Below the pieces are notes generated by a model that saw only the letters and a list, made by a program, of their open reading frames with translations, was not told where the DNA came from and did no database searches. A stretch of DNA of 57,766 nucleotides from Solirubrobacterales bacterium (lineage in GTDB: Bacteria > Actinomycetota > Thermoleophilia > Solirubrobacterales > 70-9). Shown here piece by piece: positions 11,907 to 20,134 of this stretch. The position numbers and the translations under genes were made by a program. Numbering within the stretch: position 1 is the stretch's first letter; the number at the start of each line of letters is the position of its first letter. The stretch is taken from positions 1 to 57,766 of the forward strand of contig DATMZR010000029.1 of NCBI GenBank assembly GCA_035573435.1, in the 5' to 3' direction.

Positions 11907-12377
11907 CTAGTCGGACTGCCCCACCGCGCGGGCGAGCGGGAGCGCGTACCAGAGGCCACCGAAGATGAGTACCGCAATCACACCGGACACCACGGTGAGC
12001 GTGTCGCTGAAGACGAAGTTCGCGATCAGCATCACGGCTCCGACCATCGCGATGGCGAGGAAGCCCAGGCCCGCGATGGCCATCCGGTTCGACGTGAGCA
12101 GAATCACCTCCTTGTCCCTGCGGCGGAAGCGGATGCGGTGCCAGGCGGATGGAGCGATCAGAAGCGCGGCCGAGATCGCCGTCGCCGAGAGCACCCCGAA
12201 CAGGAGGTCGCGCTGGAAGGCGGTCGTCTGCGCGAAACCCTGGCTGAACGGCACCGTGAGCAGGAACGCGAACAGAACCTGAACACCGGGAAGGGCTACT
12301 CGAAGCTCGTTGAGAAGCTCGATCAGCTCGCGGTTGACCCGCTGCGATTGGTCCTCGCCCGGCTCTCCGTTCGGCAT
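11907..12377 (-). CDS. DUF6328-like integral membrane protein
   Basis: The product has 156 residues. A charged N-terminus with RVNRELIELLNELRVALPGV is followed by four hydrophobic helices (GVQVLFAFLLTVPFSQGF, DLLFGVLSATAISAALLI, MAIAGLGFLAIAMVGAVM, VVSGVIAVLIFGGLWYAL). The LNELRVALPGVQVLFAFLL signature is typical of DUF6328 proteins, sometimes loosely annotated as antiporter-associated; no function is established. The small membrane gene at 11655 follows on the same strand. Confidence 0.8.
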   Translation of the reverse strand: MPNGEPGEDQSQRVNRELIELLNELRVALPGVQVLFAFLLTVPFSQGFAQTTAFQRDLLFGVLSATAISAALLIAPSAWHRIRFRRRDKEVILLTSNRMAIAGLGFLAIAMVGAVMLIANFVFSDTLTVVSGVIAVLIFGGLWYALPLARAVGQSD

Positions 12378-12493
12378 CCCCGTGGGTTCCGCGCCCCGAG
12401 CGGATCTCCTGCATGCCCATGGAACCGGGACGCCCGGCGAACGGCGGCGCTGGCGTGACCGTCGTCTGGGCGGCCGCTATCGTCAGGGCGCCC

Positions 12494-12582
12494 GGAGAGG
12501 TGACCGAGCGGCTTAAGGTGCGCGACTGGAAATCGCGTGGGCGGGTTAAACCGCCTCGTGGGTTCGAATCCCACCCTCTCCG
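12494..12582 (+). tRNA. tRNA-Ser(GGA)
   Basis: An 89-base class II tRNA. The acceptor is GGAGAGG/CCTCTCC with discriminator G, the anticodon stem-loop CGCGA-CTGGAAA-TCGCG gives anticodon GGA, there is a long variable arm GGGCGGGTTAAACCGCCTC, and the T-arm is GTGGG TTCGAAT CCCAC. It lies on the opposite strand to tRNA-Ser(CGA), 886 bases away, and its 3' end is not duplicated in the window. Confidence 0.95.
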
Positions 12583-12606
12583 CTCAACGACTAAACCGGC
12601 AGTCAG

Positions 12607-13764
12607 TCAAAGAGAGAGCAACCCGCGAACCCGCCCGTAAGCCGGACGCACCCGTGGCAGCAGCAGCCGTCGTCCCCCATACCGAGCCAGGCTTGCGGGA
12701 CGGCGACGGTAGGCCCGCAGGATGCTCGTCTCCCGGGTCTCGGTTGCGTAGCGCTCCTTGAAGGGGCCGGTCGGACCGAGAAGCTCGTGTGCCGCGATCC
12801 CGTCTTCGCAGGAACGCTTGATCATCTCGAGGTACAACAGGTGTCCGGGGGAGAAGGAGGAGTAGCGCTCGTCATAGCTCGTCTTCAGCAGGTAGAGGCG
12901 CCCTTCATGAAGCACATCGAGGCTCATGGCGATGAGCAGGCCATCGAGGCGCAGCCCGGAGAATCGCAGCTTTCCGAGCCGGTGATAGCGCGCGAACACG
13001 GCGTCCCAGAACCGCCTCCTCGGCTCGTCCGAGAGGACGGCTTTTCCGGAGCGGCCCTTCCATCCGGCCGCCTCCAAGGCAAAGCTCTCGGCGAGCACCG
13101 GCCCGAGCTCGCGCACGGGCTCGACCGCCGTGAGTTCGATGCGTCCCTCAGCCGCCAAGCGTTGCCTGCTCCGTCCGAGCTGCTTCCGCGCGTTCCGGCT
13201 CAGGCTTCGGAGGTAGTCGTCGAACGACCCGCTCGTGTCGACGATCGGGCAGATCTCCTCGACGGCCCGGTGTACGAACCACCCCTGTGACCGCAACATC
13301 TCTTCAACGCACTCCGTCGCCGGATCGCCGCTGGGAAGCTTTCGGAGCCTGATCCGGGACCAGGGCCCCGCGGTGATCGGTTCGAGCAGCGCGTCGAGGC
13401 CACGCTGCGATCGCATCACGGGCCGAAACAGATCCGTCTGCCCACCCGCCATCCCGAAAAGGAGGCCATTTCGAAGGCCCAGGGCGAACCCTCCGGCGAG
13501 CTCGGGCCCCTCCCAGCTGACGTGGACTCGCATCTCCGCGCCTTCCCCGAAGGCCCGCCACCAGCAGTCCAGCCAATCCCAACTCAGAAACATGCTGTCC
13601 CCGGCAAGTCTGTTCCAGGGCTCGCGCAACTCGGAGAATCGGTCCGGATCGATAACCAGCTCCTGGCGAACGGGCCGCGGACTCGCGCTGGCGCCCCGCG
13701 TGCGGGCTCGTTGCAGAGCAGTCGCGAGCTCCCCGGACGGGCGCTTTCGGTCCACCGCGGGCAT
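12607..13764 (-). CDS. FemAB/CelD-like GNAT acyltransferase (paralog)
   Basis: The product has 385 residues and is strongly similar over its whole length to the island copy at 3067. Shared blocks include ELREPWNRLAGDSMFLSWDW, GPELAGGFALGL, ESFALEAAGWKGRSGKAVLS, GLRLDGLLIAMSLDVLHEGR and KERYATETRET. Family members act in polysaccharide or cell-envelope acylation in the cytoplasm. The flippase gene directly upstream on the same strand (13863) supports an exopolysaccharide role, which is an inference. ATG 13764 gives a ~35-residue variable N-terminus before the conserved block. Confidence 0.85.
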   Translation of the reverse strand: MPAVDRKRPSGELATALQRARTRGASASPRPVRQELVIDPDRFSELREPWNRLAGDSMFLSWDWLDCWWRAFGEGAEMRVHVSWEGPELAGGFALGLRNGLLFGMAGGQTDLFRPVMRSQRGLDALLEPITAGPWSRIRLRKLPSGDPATECVEEMLRSQGWFVHRAVEEICPIVDTSGSFDDYLRSLSRNARKQLGRSRQRLAAEGRIELTAVEPVRELGPVLAESFALEAAGWKGRSGKAVLSDEPRRRFWDAVFARYHRLGKLRFSGLRLDGLLIAMSLDVLHEGRLYLLKTSYDERYSSFSPGHLLYLEMIKRSCEDGIAAHELLGPTGPFKERYATETRETSILRAYRRRPASLARYGGRRLLLPRVRPAYGRVRGLLSL

Positions 13765-13862
13765 CCGGCTTGACTATCGGCCCGCCGCAGATGCAGCTTG
13801 AGGAATGACGAACGCGCCGGACGTTCGGTTTTGACCTCCCGAAACGATGGCTGACGCCCGTC

Positions 13863-15434
13863 TCACCCGGGAGCGGGGGGTTCGGGAGGCATACGCGGCG
13901 CGCCCCCGGGGGGCTTCGGCTCCGCGGCCCGGTCGCTCGGCGAGCGTCGCCTCGCGCGCAGATGGCTGCTGATGTCTGCCAGCTCCCTGACGGTGGCCGG
14001 CGAGATCGCCGCTAGGGCCGCCAGATAGAGCCCCATGCCCAGCACTCCCTCTGCACCAAGCAGCGCCAAGCCAGCGACCGTGCCATGCCCCTGCGCATCG
14101 AGAACCAGCTCCAGCCCGTACACACCAGCGGCCATGACAGCGGACGCAGCGACCGACGGCCAGGCCTCTTCGAGTATGCGGCGCACCGGAGCACCGATGA
14201 TCGGCGAGACTGCGCGGATCGCATAGGCAGACGTGGCGACCGACGCCACCGAGATCGCAGCTCCGACGGCGGTGACCCCGAACGGGACCGCCGCGACGAT
14301 CAGGCCGCAGGTCGCGACGCCGGAGAAAAGCTGGAGCCTTGGCAGCGCCTCGGGTCGCCCGGACGCCTTGAAGACCTCCCTCGCAATCGAGTTGAAGGCG
14401 CGAGCCGCGGTGAAGGCGAACATCGCGCTCGCGAGATGTCCAGCCTGAAGCCAGACGCCACCGAACACCAGGACGGCGATGGGTGTTCCGAGCGGGAGCA
14501 CTAGGAAGCTCACCGGCACTGCAAGCGAGCAGGTCAATCGAACGGCCCGTAGGTACGCCTGTCTGAATCGCTGAGCATCGGTCGCAATCCGCGAGAAGGC
14601 CGGGAACAGCACGTAGGAACCGGCGTTGACCACTACACCGAGCGGCACCTGCACGAGCCGGAAGCCGTACTCGAACTGCCCCAAGGTGGCCGTGCCCAAG
14701 AAGCGTCCGATGACGCCGGTCTGGACGAACCCGCTGGCTTCAGCGATCCCGCCCGAGGTCAGCACATGACGACCGAAGCCGGCCAGCTCCCGCCACATCG
14801 CTACCGATGCGAGGCGCAGCCGAGGCCGCCATCGAGCCAAGACCCAGGAGGAAATGGCCATGGTCGCGAACTGCGCGTAGTTGCCGAGGACGAGCGCCCA
14901 GACGCCCAGTCCCCGTGCCGCCGCCGTGATCGCAACAGCTCCGAATACGACCATGCCCAGCGGATCAACCACCACGCGGCGGGCGAACGAGAAGCGCCTC
15001 TGCATGAGGGCGTCCGGGACGATCGCGAACGCCCGGACGACGACCCAGCCCGATGCGGCCGCCGCCACCAGGGTGACCTGATGGCTGTGGAAGATGTGAC
15101 CGATCAGTGGGGAGAGCGCAAGGGCCCCCAGCCCGAGTCCGATCCCGGCGAGCACCGTGGCGATCACGGCCGTACTCGCGGCCTCCTCGATCCGGTCGTG
15201 ACGCTGAATGACGGCGGCGCCCATGCCCGAATTGGCGAACACGAGCCCGGCCTGCACTAGGACCGCGCCGGCGGCGAGCTGGCCGAACTCCTCCGGGGTG
15301 AGCAGGCGGGCCAGCACCAGGTAGACGGCGAGGTTGATCAGCTGGAAACCCACGTAGCCGCCCGCGGCCAACCCCACGCCGCGCACGACGGTCCCCGTCA
15401 TGCCGCGGGGTGTGCTGGAGCCTTCGCCGTTCAT
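13863..15434 (-). CDS. Wzx-type polysaccharide flippase (MATE/MOP superfamily)
   Basis: The product has 523 residues with about 12-14 hydrophobic helices. The N-terminus has the classical pattern VGLAAGGYVGFQLINLAVYL, VLARLLTPEEFGQLAAGAVL and SGMGAAVIQRHDRIEEAAS. These are hallmarks of lipopolysaccharide/teichoic-type flippases (Polysacc_synt_3), which move undecaprenyl-linked glycans across the membrane. The charged proline-rich C-terminal ~35 residues are cytoplasmic. It lies 98 bases upstream of the acyltransferase on the same strand, so the two may be co-transcribed. Confidence 0.9.
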   Translation of the reverse strand: MNGEGSSTPRGMTGTVVRGVGLAAGGYVGFQLINLAVYLVLARLLTPEEFGQLAAGAVLVQAGLVFANSGMGAAVIQRHDRIEEAASTAVIATVLAGIGLGLGALALSPLIGHIFHSHQVTLVAAAASGWVVVRAFAIVPDALMQRRFSFARRVVVDPLGMVVFGAVAITAAARGLGVWALVLGNYAQFATMAISSWVLARWRPRLRLASVAMWRELAGFGRHVLTSGGIAEASGFVQTGVIGRFLGTATLGQFEYGFRLVQVPLGVVVNAGSYVLFPAFSRIATDAQRFRQAYLRAVRLTCSLAVPVSFLVLPLGTPIAVLVFGGVWLQAGHLASAMFAFTAARAFNSIAREVFKASGRPEALPRLQLFSGVATCGLIVAAVPFGVTAVGAAISVASVATSAYAIRAVSPIIGAPVRRILEEAWPSVAASAVMAAGVYGLELVLDAQGHGTVAGLALLGAEGVLGMGLYLAALAAISPATVRELADISSHLRARRRSPSDRAAEPKPPGGAPRMPPEPPAPG

Positions 15435-15500
15435 CCCACCGAGGCCACCTTCGAGCTCGCTCCTTCTCCTCTTCTAGATCGGCATCTGCGGCGCGGGTGC

Positions 15501-16172
15501 CTAGGTCGGGAAGAAGCGGTCCGCGTCAGCCGGCTTCCAGCGGTCCGCGAGGATCCCGAACGGGATCCCCAGAAACCAGATGCCGACCGCGAGGGTGGTG
15601 CTGGCGAAGGCCACCGGCACGGAGGCGAGGAAGAACGCAACCGGCGACAGCGACCCGATCACGCCCCAGCGATAGACGTCAGCCGGCATGGCCTCCGCGA
15701 GCAAGCCGTGGCGATGGGCGTGGCGAAACAGGACCACCTCGAGCCCGCTGATGAGCGCCACCATGACCGCGTACAGCGCCACCGAGAGCGGGTTCTCAAT
15801 GTACGTGCCGAGCAGGGCGGTGGGATATGGCAGGAAGGCGATGAAGGCGAGATAGAGGAGGTTGATCCCGACCAGCCGGCTATCCGCACGGGACAGCAGC
15901 GCGAAGAACTGGTGGTGGGCAACCCAGTATCGCCCGATGACCCCGAAGCTGATGAAGAAGCTGATGACGTTCGAGGTCCGGTCGTTGAGCAGGTCGGCGA
16001 GCTGGGCGACGCTGCTGGCGTCGGGGAGCACCGGCACGGTGATCCCGACCACCAACAGCGTCATCGCGATCGCGAACACGCCGTCGCTGAAGGCCAGCAC
16101 CCGCGAGAACTCGACGGAGCTTCGCTCATAGGTCCTCGCTCGAGGCAGAGCGCTCGGGTCAGCCACGGCCAC
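15501..16172 (-). CDS. TMEM175 (DUF1211)-family channel-like protein
   Basis: About 223 residues. After ARTYERSSVEFSRVLAFSDG comes VFAIAMTLLVVGI; RxxxFSDGVFAIA is the signature of the first helix of TMEM175 proteins, which form potassium-permeable channels. Further helices are VISFFISFGVIGRYWVAHHQ, RLVGINLLYLAFIAFLPYPT, LSVALYAVMVALISGLEV, VIGSLSPVAFFLASVPVAF and LAVGIWFLGIPFGIL. Six helices form one repeat of the two-repeat animal protein, as in bacterial homologs. The frame is open far upstream (antisense to pncB); I chose GTG 16172 (or 16166), just before the conserved region. Divergent from pncB. Confidence 0.85.
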   Translation of the reverse strand: MAVADPSALPRARTYERSSVEFSRVLAFSDGVFAIAMTLLVVGITVPVLPDASSVAQLADLLNDRTSNVISFFISFGVIGRYWVAHHQFFALLSRADSRLVGINLLYLAFIAFLPYPTALLGTYIENPLSVALYAVMVALISGLEVVLFRHAHRHGLLAEAMPADVYRWGVIGSLSPVAFFLASVPVAFASTTLAVGIWFLGIPFGILADRWKPADADRFFPT

Positions 16173-16235
16173 GAGGCTAGCCGTCGGGCAGGCGGGAGCA
16201 GGTCCGGATCCTGCGGCGGGACTTAGCCTTTGCCC

Positions 16236-17633
16236 ATGAGCGACCAGCAAGGCAGCCCAGCACCCAGCCCCGATGATCCGGGCCTGCTGAGCGCGTCGCA
16301 GGTTTCGCTGCTGATCGACCAGTACGAGCTGACGATGTCCGCCAGCTACCACACGCAGGGACTCAACGGCCCGGCGGTCTTCGAGCTGTTCGCGCGCCGG
16401 CTGCCGCCCAACCGCGACTGGCTGCTCGCCGCCGGGCTCGGGCCGACGCTCGAGCTGATCCGGGAGCTCCGCTTCGGCGAGCCGGAGCTCGACTACCTGC
16501 GCTCGCTGGAGCTGTTCGGCGACGACTTTCTCGACTACCTCGACTCCTTTCGCTTCAGCGGCGATCTGGAGGCGATGCCCGAGGGAACGATCTGCTTCGC
16601 CAACGAGCCGCTGCTCCGGGTGACCGCCCCGCGAATCGATGCGCAGCTGCTCGAGACCCTGCTGCTGAACCAGGTCAACTTCCAGACGACGGTGGCCACC
16701 AAGGCCGCCCGGGTCGTGCTGGCCGCCGGCGGGGGCGAGCCTGGGGCCGGAGAGCGAGTGATCGACTTCTCGCCGCGCCGCGACCACGGCATCGACGCGG
16801 CGATGAAGGTCGCGCGCTCGGCGGCGGTCGCCGGGTGTGGCGGCACCTCGAACCTCGCCGCCGCAATGCGCTACGGCCTGCAGCCCGTGGGGACCATGGC
16901 CCACTCGTACGTGCTCTCGTTCGCGAGCGAGCAGGCTGCCTTCCGATCCTTCCTGGAGGAGTTTCCCCAGAACGCCACGCTCCTCGTGGACACCTATGAC
17001 ACGCTCGAAGGCGTTCGCAGCGCAATCGCGGCCTCCCGAGATACCGGCATACCGCTGGCGGGCGTGCGGCTCGACTCGGGCGACCTGCTGGCCCTGTCGC
17101 GCGCGGCTCGCCGGCTACTCGACGAGGCGGGCATGAGCAAAACGGGCATCGCCGTCAGCGGCGACCTCGAGGAAATTCTGATCACCGAGCTGGTCGCCGC
17201 GGGCGCGCCGATTGATTTCTGGGGCGTGGGCACCGACCTCGGGACCAGCCGCGACTCGCCGGTCGTGAACGGCGTCTACAAGCTGGTGGCCGACAAGCGC
17301 GCAGACGGGTGGCGGGGTGTCTGGAAGCTGTCGCCGGAGAAGGAGACGGTTCCCGGCCCGAAGCAGGTGTTTCGCCGCTATGACGGGAACGTGATGAGCG
17401 CCGACGTCATCGCTCAAGCCGACGAGACGATCGAGGGCGAGGCGCTGCTCGTACCGGCGATGCGCAACGGCGAGGTGGTGCACCGCGAGTCGCTGGAAGA
17501 GATCCGCCGGCGGTCCGCCGCCCAGCTCGATGCCGTCCCCGAGCGGTTGCGGCGTCCCGGCGGCGAGGACGGGGTTGAACCGCACCCGGTGAGCTACTCC
17601 GAGCGTCTGCGCGCGGCGGTCGACCGGCGCTAG
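16236..17633 (+). CDS. pncB: Nicotinate phosphoribosyltransferase
   Basis: The product has 465 residues. It converts nicotinate and PRPP to nicotinate mononucleotide in NAD salvage. Signature blocks are LLIDQYELTMSASYHTQG near the N-terminus, the central LLNQVNFQTTVATKAARVV, the FSPRRDHGIDAAMKVARSA and GGTSNLAAAMRYGLQPVGTM helices, TLLVDTYDTLEGVRSAIAAS and VRLDSGDLLALSRAARRLL with the phosphate-binding region GVGTDLGTSRDSP. Length fits the bacterial PncB type. ATG 16236 is preferred to TTG 16230. Its end overlaps the convergent tadA stop by four bases. Confidence 0.93.
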   Translation: MSDQQGSPAPSPDDPGLLSASQVSLLIDQYELTMSASYHTQGLNGPAVFELFARRLPPNRDWLLAAGLGPTLELIRELRFGEPELDYLRSLELFGDDFLDYLDSFRFSGDLEAMPEGTICFANEPLLRVTAPRIDAQLLETLLLNQVNFQTTVATKAARVVLAAGGGEPGAGERVIDFSPRRDHGIDAAMKVARSAAVAGCGGTSNLAAAMRYGLQPVGTMAHSYVLSFASEQAAFRSFLEEFPQNATLLVDTYDTLEGVRSAIAASRDTGIPLAGVRLDSGDLLALSRAARRLLDEAGMSKTGIAVSGDLEEILITELVAAGAPIDFWGVGTDLGTSRDSPVVNGVYKLVADKRADGWRGVWKLSPEKETVPGPKQVFRRYDGNVMSADVIAQADETIEGEALLVPAMRNGEVVHRESLEEIRRRSAAQLDAVPERLRRPGGEDGVEPHPVSYSERLRAAVDRR

Positions 17634-18100
17634 CGGCGCGCGGCGAAAAAGGACTCGAGGAGGCCTGCCGCCTCATCCGCCAGCAGGCCGGCGTCCACCC
17701 GGGGACGGTGGTTGAGGCGGGGTTCGCCGAGGACGTCTAGGACGCTGCCCGCGGCGCCCGCCTTCGGATCAGGGGCCCCGTAGACCACCCGAGGCACCCG
17801 GGCGAGCACGATGGCGCCCGCGCACATCGGGCATGGCTCCAGGGTCACGTAGAGGACCGAGTCGGGAATGCGCCAGCCGCCGATCCTGTGCGAGGCCTCT
17901 CGCATCGCCAGCACCTCCGCGTGGGCAGTCGGGTCGGCCCGGAGCTCGCGCTCGTTACCGGCCGCCGCGAGAACCTCGCCCTCGCGAACGACGACGGCGC
18001 CGATCGGCACGTCGTCGTGGTCGGCGGCTCGCTCCGCCTCGCGAAGCGCCAAGCGCATGAAGTGCTCATCGCGCCCGAAGAAGTGTCCGTCGAAGGACAT
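17630..18100 (-). CDS. tadA: tRNA-specific adenosine deaminase
   Basis: The product has 156 residues and a cytidine-deaminase fold. His60 and catalytic Glu62 (HAE), with Cys90 and Cys93 (PCPMCAG), bind the zinc. The PIGAVVV strand and PRVVYGAPDPKAGAAGS are typical of TadA, which converts A34 to inosine in tRNA-Arg(ACG). The start at ATG 18100 gives the usual length with a short N-terminal extension. A free guanine or cytosine deaminase is less likely, given the PCPMCAGAI...YGAPDPKAG block. Confidence 0.92.
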   Translation of the reverse strand: MSFDGHFFGRDEHFMRLALREAERAADHDDVPIGAVVVREGEVLAAAGNERELRADPTAHAEVLAMREASHRIGGWRIPDSVLYVTLEPCPMCAGAIVLARVPRVVYGAPDPKAGAAGSVLDVLGEPRLNHRPRVDAGLLADEAAGLLESFFAARR

Positions 18101-18144
18101 CGCCGGACAAGTATCGCCCAGCCTCCACTGGGCTACGCGAGGGC

Positions 18145-18588
18145 TCAGGTCGTGCGGATGATGAGGACGCCGCAGGGGGCGTGGTGCGAAACCTTGTTCG
18201 GCACGCTGCCGAGCAGGAACCGCTTGGCGCCCGTCATGCCCTTGTTGCCGACCACGATCAGGTCGGCCCCGGTCTCCTCGGCGACGTCCAGGATCGCGTC
18301 GGCGGGATCTCCTTCACGAGGAAAGGCCTCGGCCTCGACGCCCTCCTGCTTGGCCTTGCCGACGGCGCCGTCGAGCGCCACGTTGACGTCCTCCCGGGGA
18401 CCAACCGCGTACTGCACGTCTCCCGGCACCTCACCCCCCTCCTCGCGGAGGCGGCTGGAGGGAACCGGCTCGAAGGCGGCGACAACGTCGAGTCTGGCCC
18501 CCGAGAGCCGGGCGAGCTCGATCGCCTGGCGAACGGCTTCGGTCGCCGTCTCGGAGCCGTCTGTGCCGACCACTATGCGCTTGAACAA
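18145..18588 (-). CDS. Universal stress protein, ATP-binding type
   Basis: The product has 147 residues from TTG 18588, chosen because AAGGGAG lies 5 bases upstream and the protein then starts LFKRIVVGTDGSETATEAV. The C-terminal GNKGMTGAKRFLLGSVPNKV, then HHAPCGVLIIR, matches the G-2x-G-9x-G(S/T) nucleotide-binding motif of UspFG-type ATP binders. These cytoplasmic dimers are linked to stress survival. It stands alone between tadA and the 30-residue membrane peptide on the same strand. Confidence 0.9.
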   Translation of the reverse strand: MFKRIVVGTDGSETATEAVRQAIELARLSGARLDVVAAFEPVPSSRLREEGGEVPGDVQYAVGPREDVNVALDGAVGKAKQEGVEAEAFPREGDPADAILDVAEETGADLIVVGNKGMTGAKRFLLGSVPNKVSHHAPCGVLIIRTT

Positions 18589-18641
18589 CCCGTCTCCCTT
18601 CGTCCGTGACCAACAAACGTCAGGTGGCGCGCATCCTATCC

Positions 18642-18734
18642 TCAGATGAGCTTCACGAGCGCGATCACCATCGACGCAAGCAAGCAGACGATCAGGATCG
18701 CCATCGTGATGATCCAGCTTCTGGGCACCGCCAT
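18642..18734 (-). CDS. 30-residue single-span membrane peptide
   Basis: The frame reads MAVPRSWIITMAILIVCLLA followed by SMVIALVKLI and stop. It is one uninterrupted hydrophobic helix with a basic, positive-inside N-terminus. It lies 54 bases upstream of the universal stress protein start and 18 bases from the divergent hydrolase gene. It is too short for homology judgement; composition is the only support. Confidence 0.45.
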   Translation of the reverse strand: MAVPRSWIITMAILIVCLLASMVIALVKLI

Positions 18735-18751
18735 AGACTAGGCCGCCCTTC

Positions 18752-19741
18752 ATGCCCACCGTCGAGACGGTCACCGGCACGATCAACGCCGACGAGCTCG
18801 GCACCACACTCGTCCACGAGCACCTGATCTATCGCGACGAGGCGGTGACGAATTGGTGGCCACACCTGGGATCCGTGGTCCCCGTCGATCCGCCGCGAGC
18901 ATGCGGGCCGGACGAGCTCCATGGGGTGGCCGTGGAGAGCGCGCGCGCCGTCGTCGAGCGGGGCGGGCGGACGATCTGCGAGCCGACGGGCATGTTCGGC
19001 GGTCGCGACGTCATCTTCTCGCGCCAGGTCTCGGAGGAGACCGGCCTCCAGGTGGTGCCCTGCACGGGCATCTACACCTACGACTACCTGCCGATGTTCT
19101 TCGTCACCCGCGACGCCGACGCGATGGCGGACCTGTTCGTCCACGACATCGAGCAGAGCATCCAGGGCACGGGGATCAAGGCGGCGTTCCTGAAGTGTGC
19201 CGCCGACGAGCCGGGCATCACCGAGAACGTCGAGAAGGTGCACCGCGCGGTGGCGCGCGCCAGCGTGCGCACCGGGGCGCCGATCATGGCTCACTCACGT
19301 CCCGCAAGCAAGACGGGACCGCGACAGATCGAGATCTTCGAGCAGGAGAGCGTCGACCTGTCGAAGGTCCAGCTCGCCCATACCGGCGACACCGACGACC
19401 TGGACTACATAGAGCGCGTGCTCGAGAAGGGCGTCTACATCGGCATGGACCGGTACGGGCTGGAGCTGTTCCTGCCCATCGAGAGGCGAAACGCCACCGT
19501 CACCGCCCTGCTCGAGCGTGGCTACGCCGACCGCATGTTGCTCTCCCAGGATTACTGCGCCACCTTGGACTGGTACTCCGTCGAGACCGAGAAGCAGCTG
19601 CTCGCCGCCGGAGTGGCGAAGGGCTGGAGCATGACGCTCGTTTTCGACGAGGTGATTCCCGCCCTGCGCCAAGCGGGGATGACCGACGACCAACTCCAGA
19701 CGATGATGGTCGAGAACCCGAAGCGCTGGCTGGGACGCTGA
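18752..19741 (+). CDS. Phosphotriesterase-family metal-dependent hydrolase
   Basis: The product has 329 residues. Metal ligands of the PTE/PHP-like amidohydrolase fold are visible. His22 and His24 lie in VHEHL, and the lysine of IKAAFLKCAADEPG (~148) is expected to be carbamylated. His of IMAHSRP and His of LAHTGDTDDL follow, then the Asp of LLSQDYCAT. The family contains true phosphotriesterases, quorum-quenching lactonases (PLL) and unknown hydrolases; the loops do not let me choose. ATG 18752 follows a short purine stretch. The SnoaL-like gene begins at the base after its stop, so they are probably co-translated. Confidence 0.88.
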   Translation: MPTVETVTGTINADELGTTLVHEHLIYRDEAVTNWWPHLGSVVPVDPPRACGPDELHGVAVESARAVVERGGRTICEPTGMFGGRDVIFSRQVSEETGLQVVPCTGIYTYDYLPMFFVTRDADAMADLFVHDIEQSIQGTGIKAAFLKCAADEPGITENVEKVHRAVARASVRTGAPIMAHSRPASKTGPRQIEIFEQESVDLSKVQLAHTGDTDDLDYIERVLEKGVYIGMDRYGLELFLPIERRNATVTALLERGYADRMLLSQDYCATLDWYSVETEKQLLAAGVAKGWSMTLVFDEVIPALRQAGMTDDQLQTMMVENPKRWLGR

Positions 19742-20134
19742 GTGAGCGACCCGGGCCCCGACACGCTCCGCCGCTCCTACCAGGCCCTCAACGACGGTGA
19801 CCTCGACGCCGCCCTCGAGGCGCTGGACGCCGACGCGGTTTGGCACGAGAGCCCGGAGCTGCCTGGCGGCGACGAGTTCCGCGGCCGCGAGGCCGTCCGG
19901 GGGTTCCTAAAGGACTTCCTGGCCGAATGGAAGCAGTTCCACCAGGAGGTGGAGGAGATCGTGGTCGCCGGCGACCGGGTCGCCGTGCTGATCCATTTGA
20001 CTGCGGTCGGGCGCGGCAGCGGCGTCGAGGCCGACACTCACTACGGCCACGTATGGACGATGCGCGGCGGGAAGGGAATCAGGGTGGACGGCTACCGCGA
20101 TCGGGAGGCCGCTCTGCGGAGCCTGGGCTCCTGA
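19742..20134 (+). CDS. SnoaL/NTF2-like protein (stand-alone)
   Basis: The product has 130 residues from GTG 19742, which directly follows the TGA of the hydrolase. SnoaL features are LRRSYQALNDGDLDAALEAL, DAVWHESPELPGGDEFRGRE, EEIVVAGDRVAVLIHLTAVG and HYGHVWTMRGGKGIRVDGYR. In contrast to the 6-11 kb array it has neither the MSQENVE head nor the LEAAGLSE tail (it ends AALRSLGS), which makes it a useful outgroup. Its last 56 bases overlap the convergent membrane-protein gene. Confidence 0.88.
   Translation: MSDPGPDTLRRSYQALNDGDLDAALEALDADAVWHESPELPGGDEFRGREAVRGFLKDFLAEWKQFHQEVEEIVVAGDRVAVLIHLTAVGRGSGVEADTHYGHVWTMRGGKGIRVDGYRDREAALRSLGS

Noticed and set aside
15501-16904. Longer form of the TMEM175-like protein
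   Set aside because: The extra ~240 codons lie antisense to pncB and show no conserved residues; the family starts near the conserved FSDGVFAIA block.
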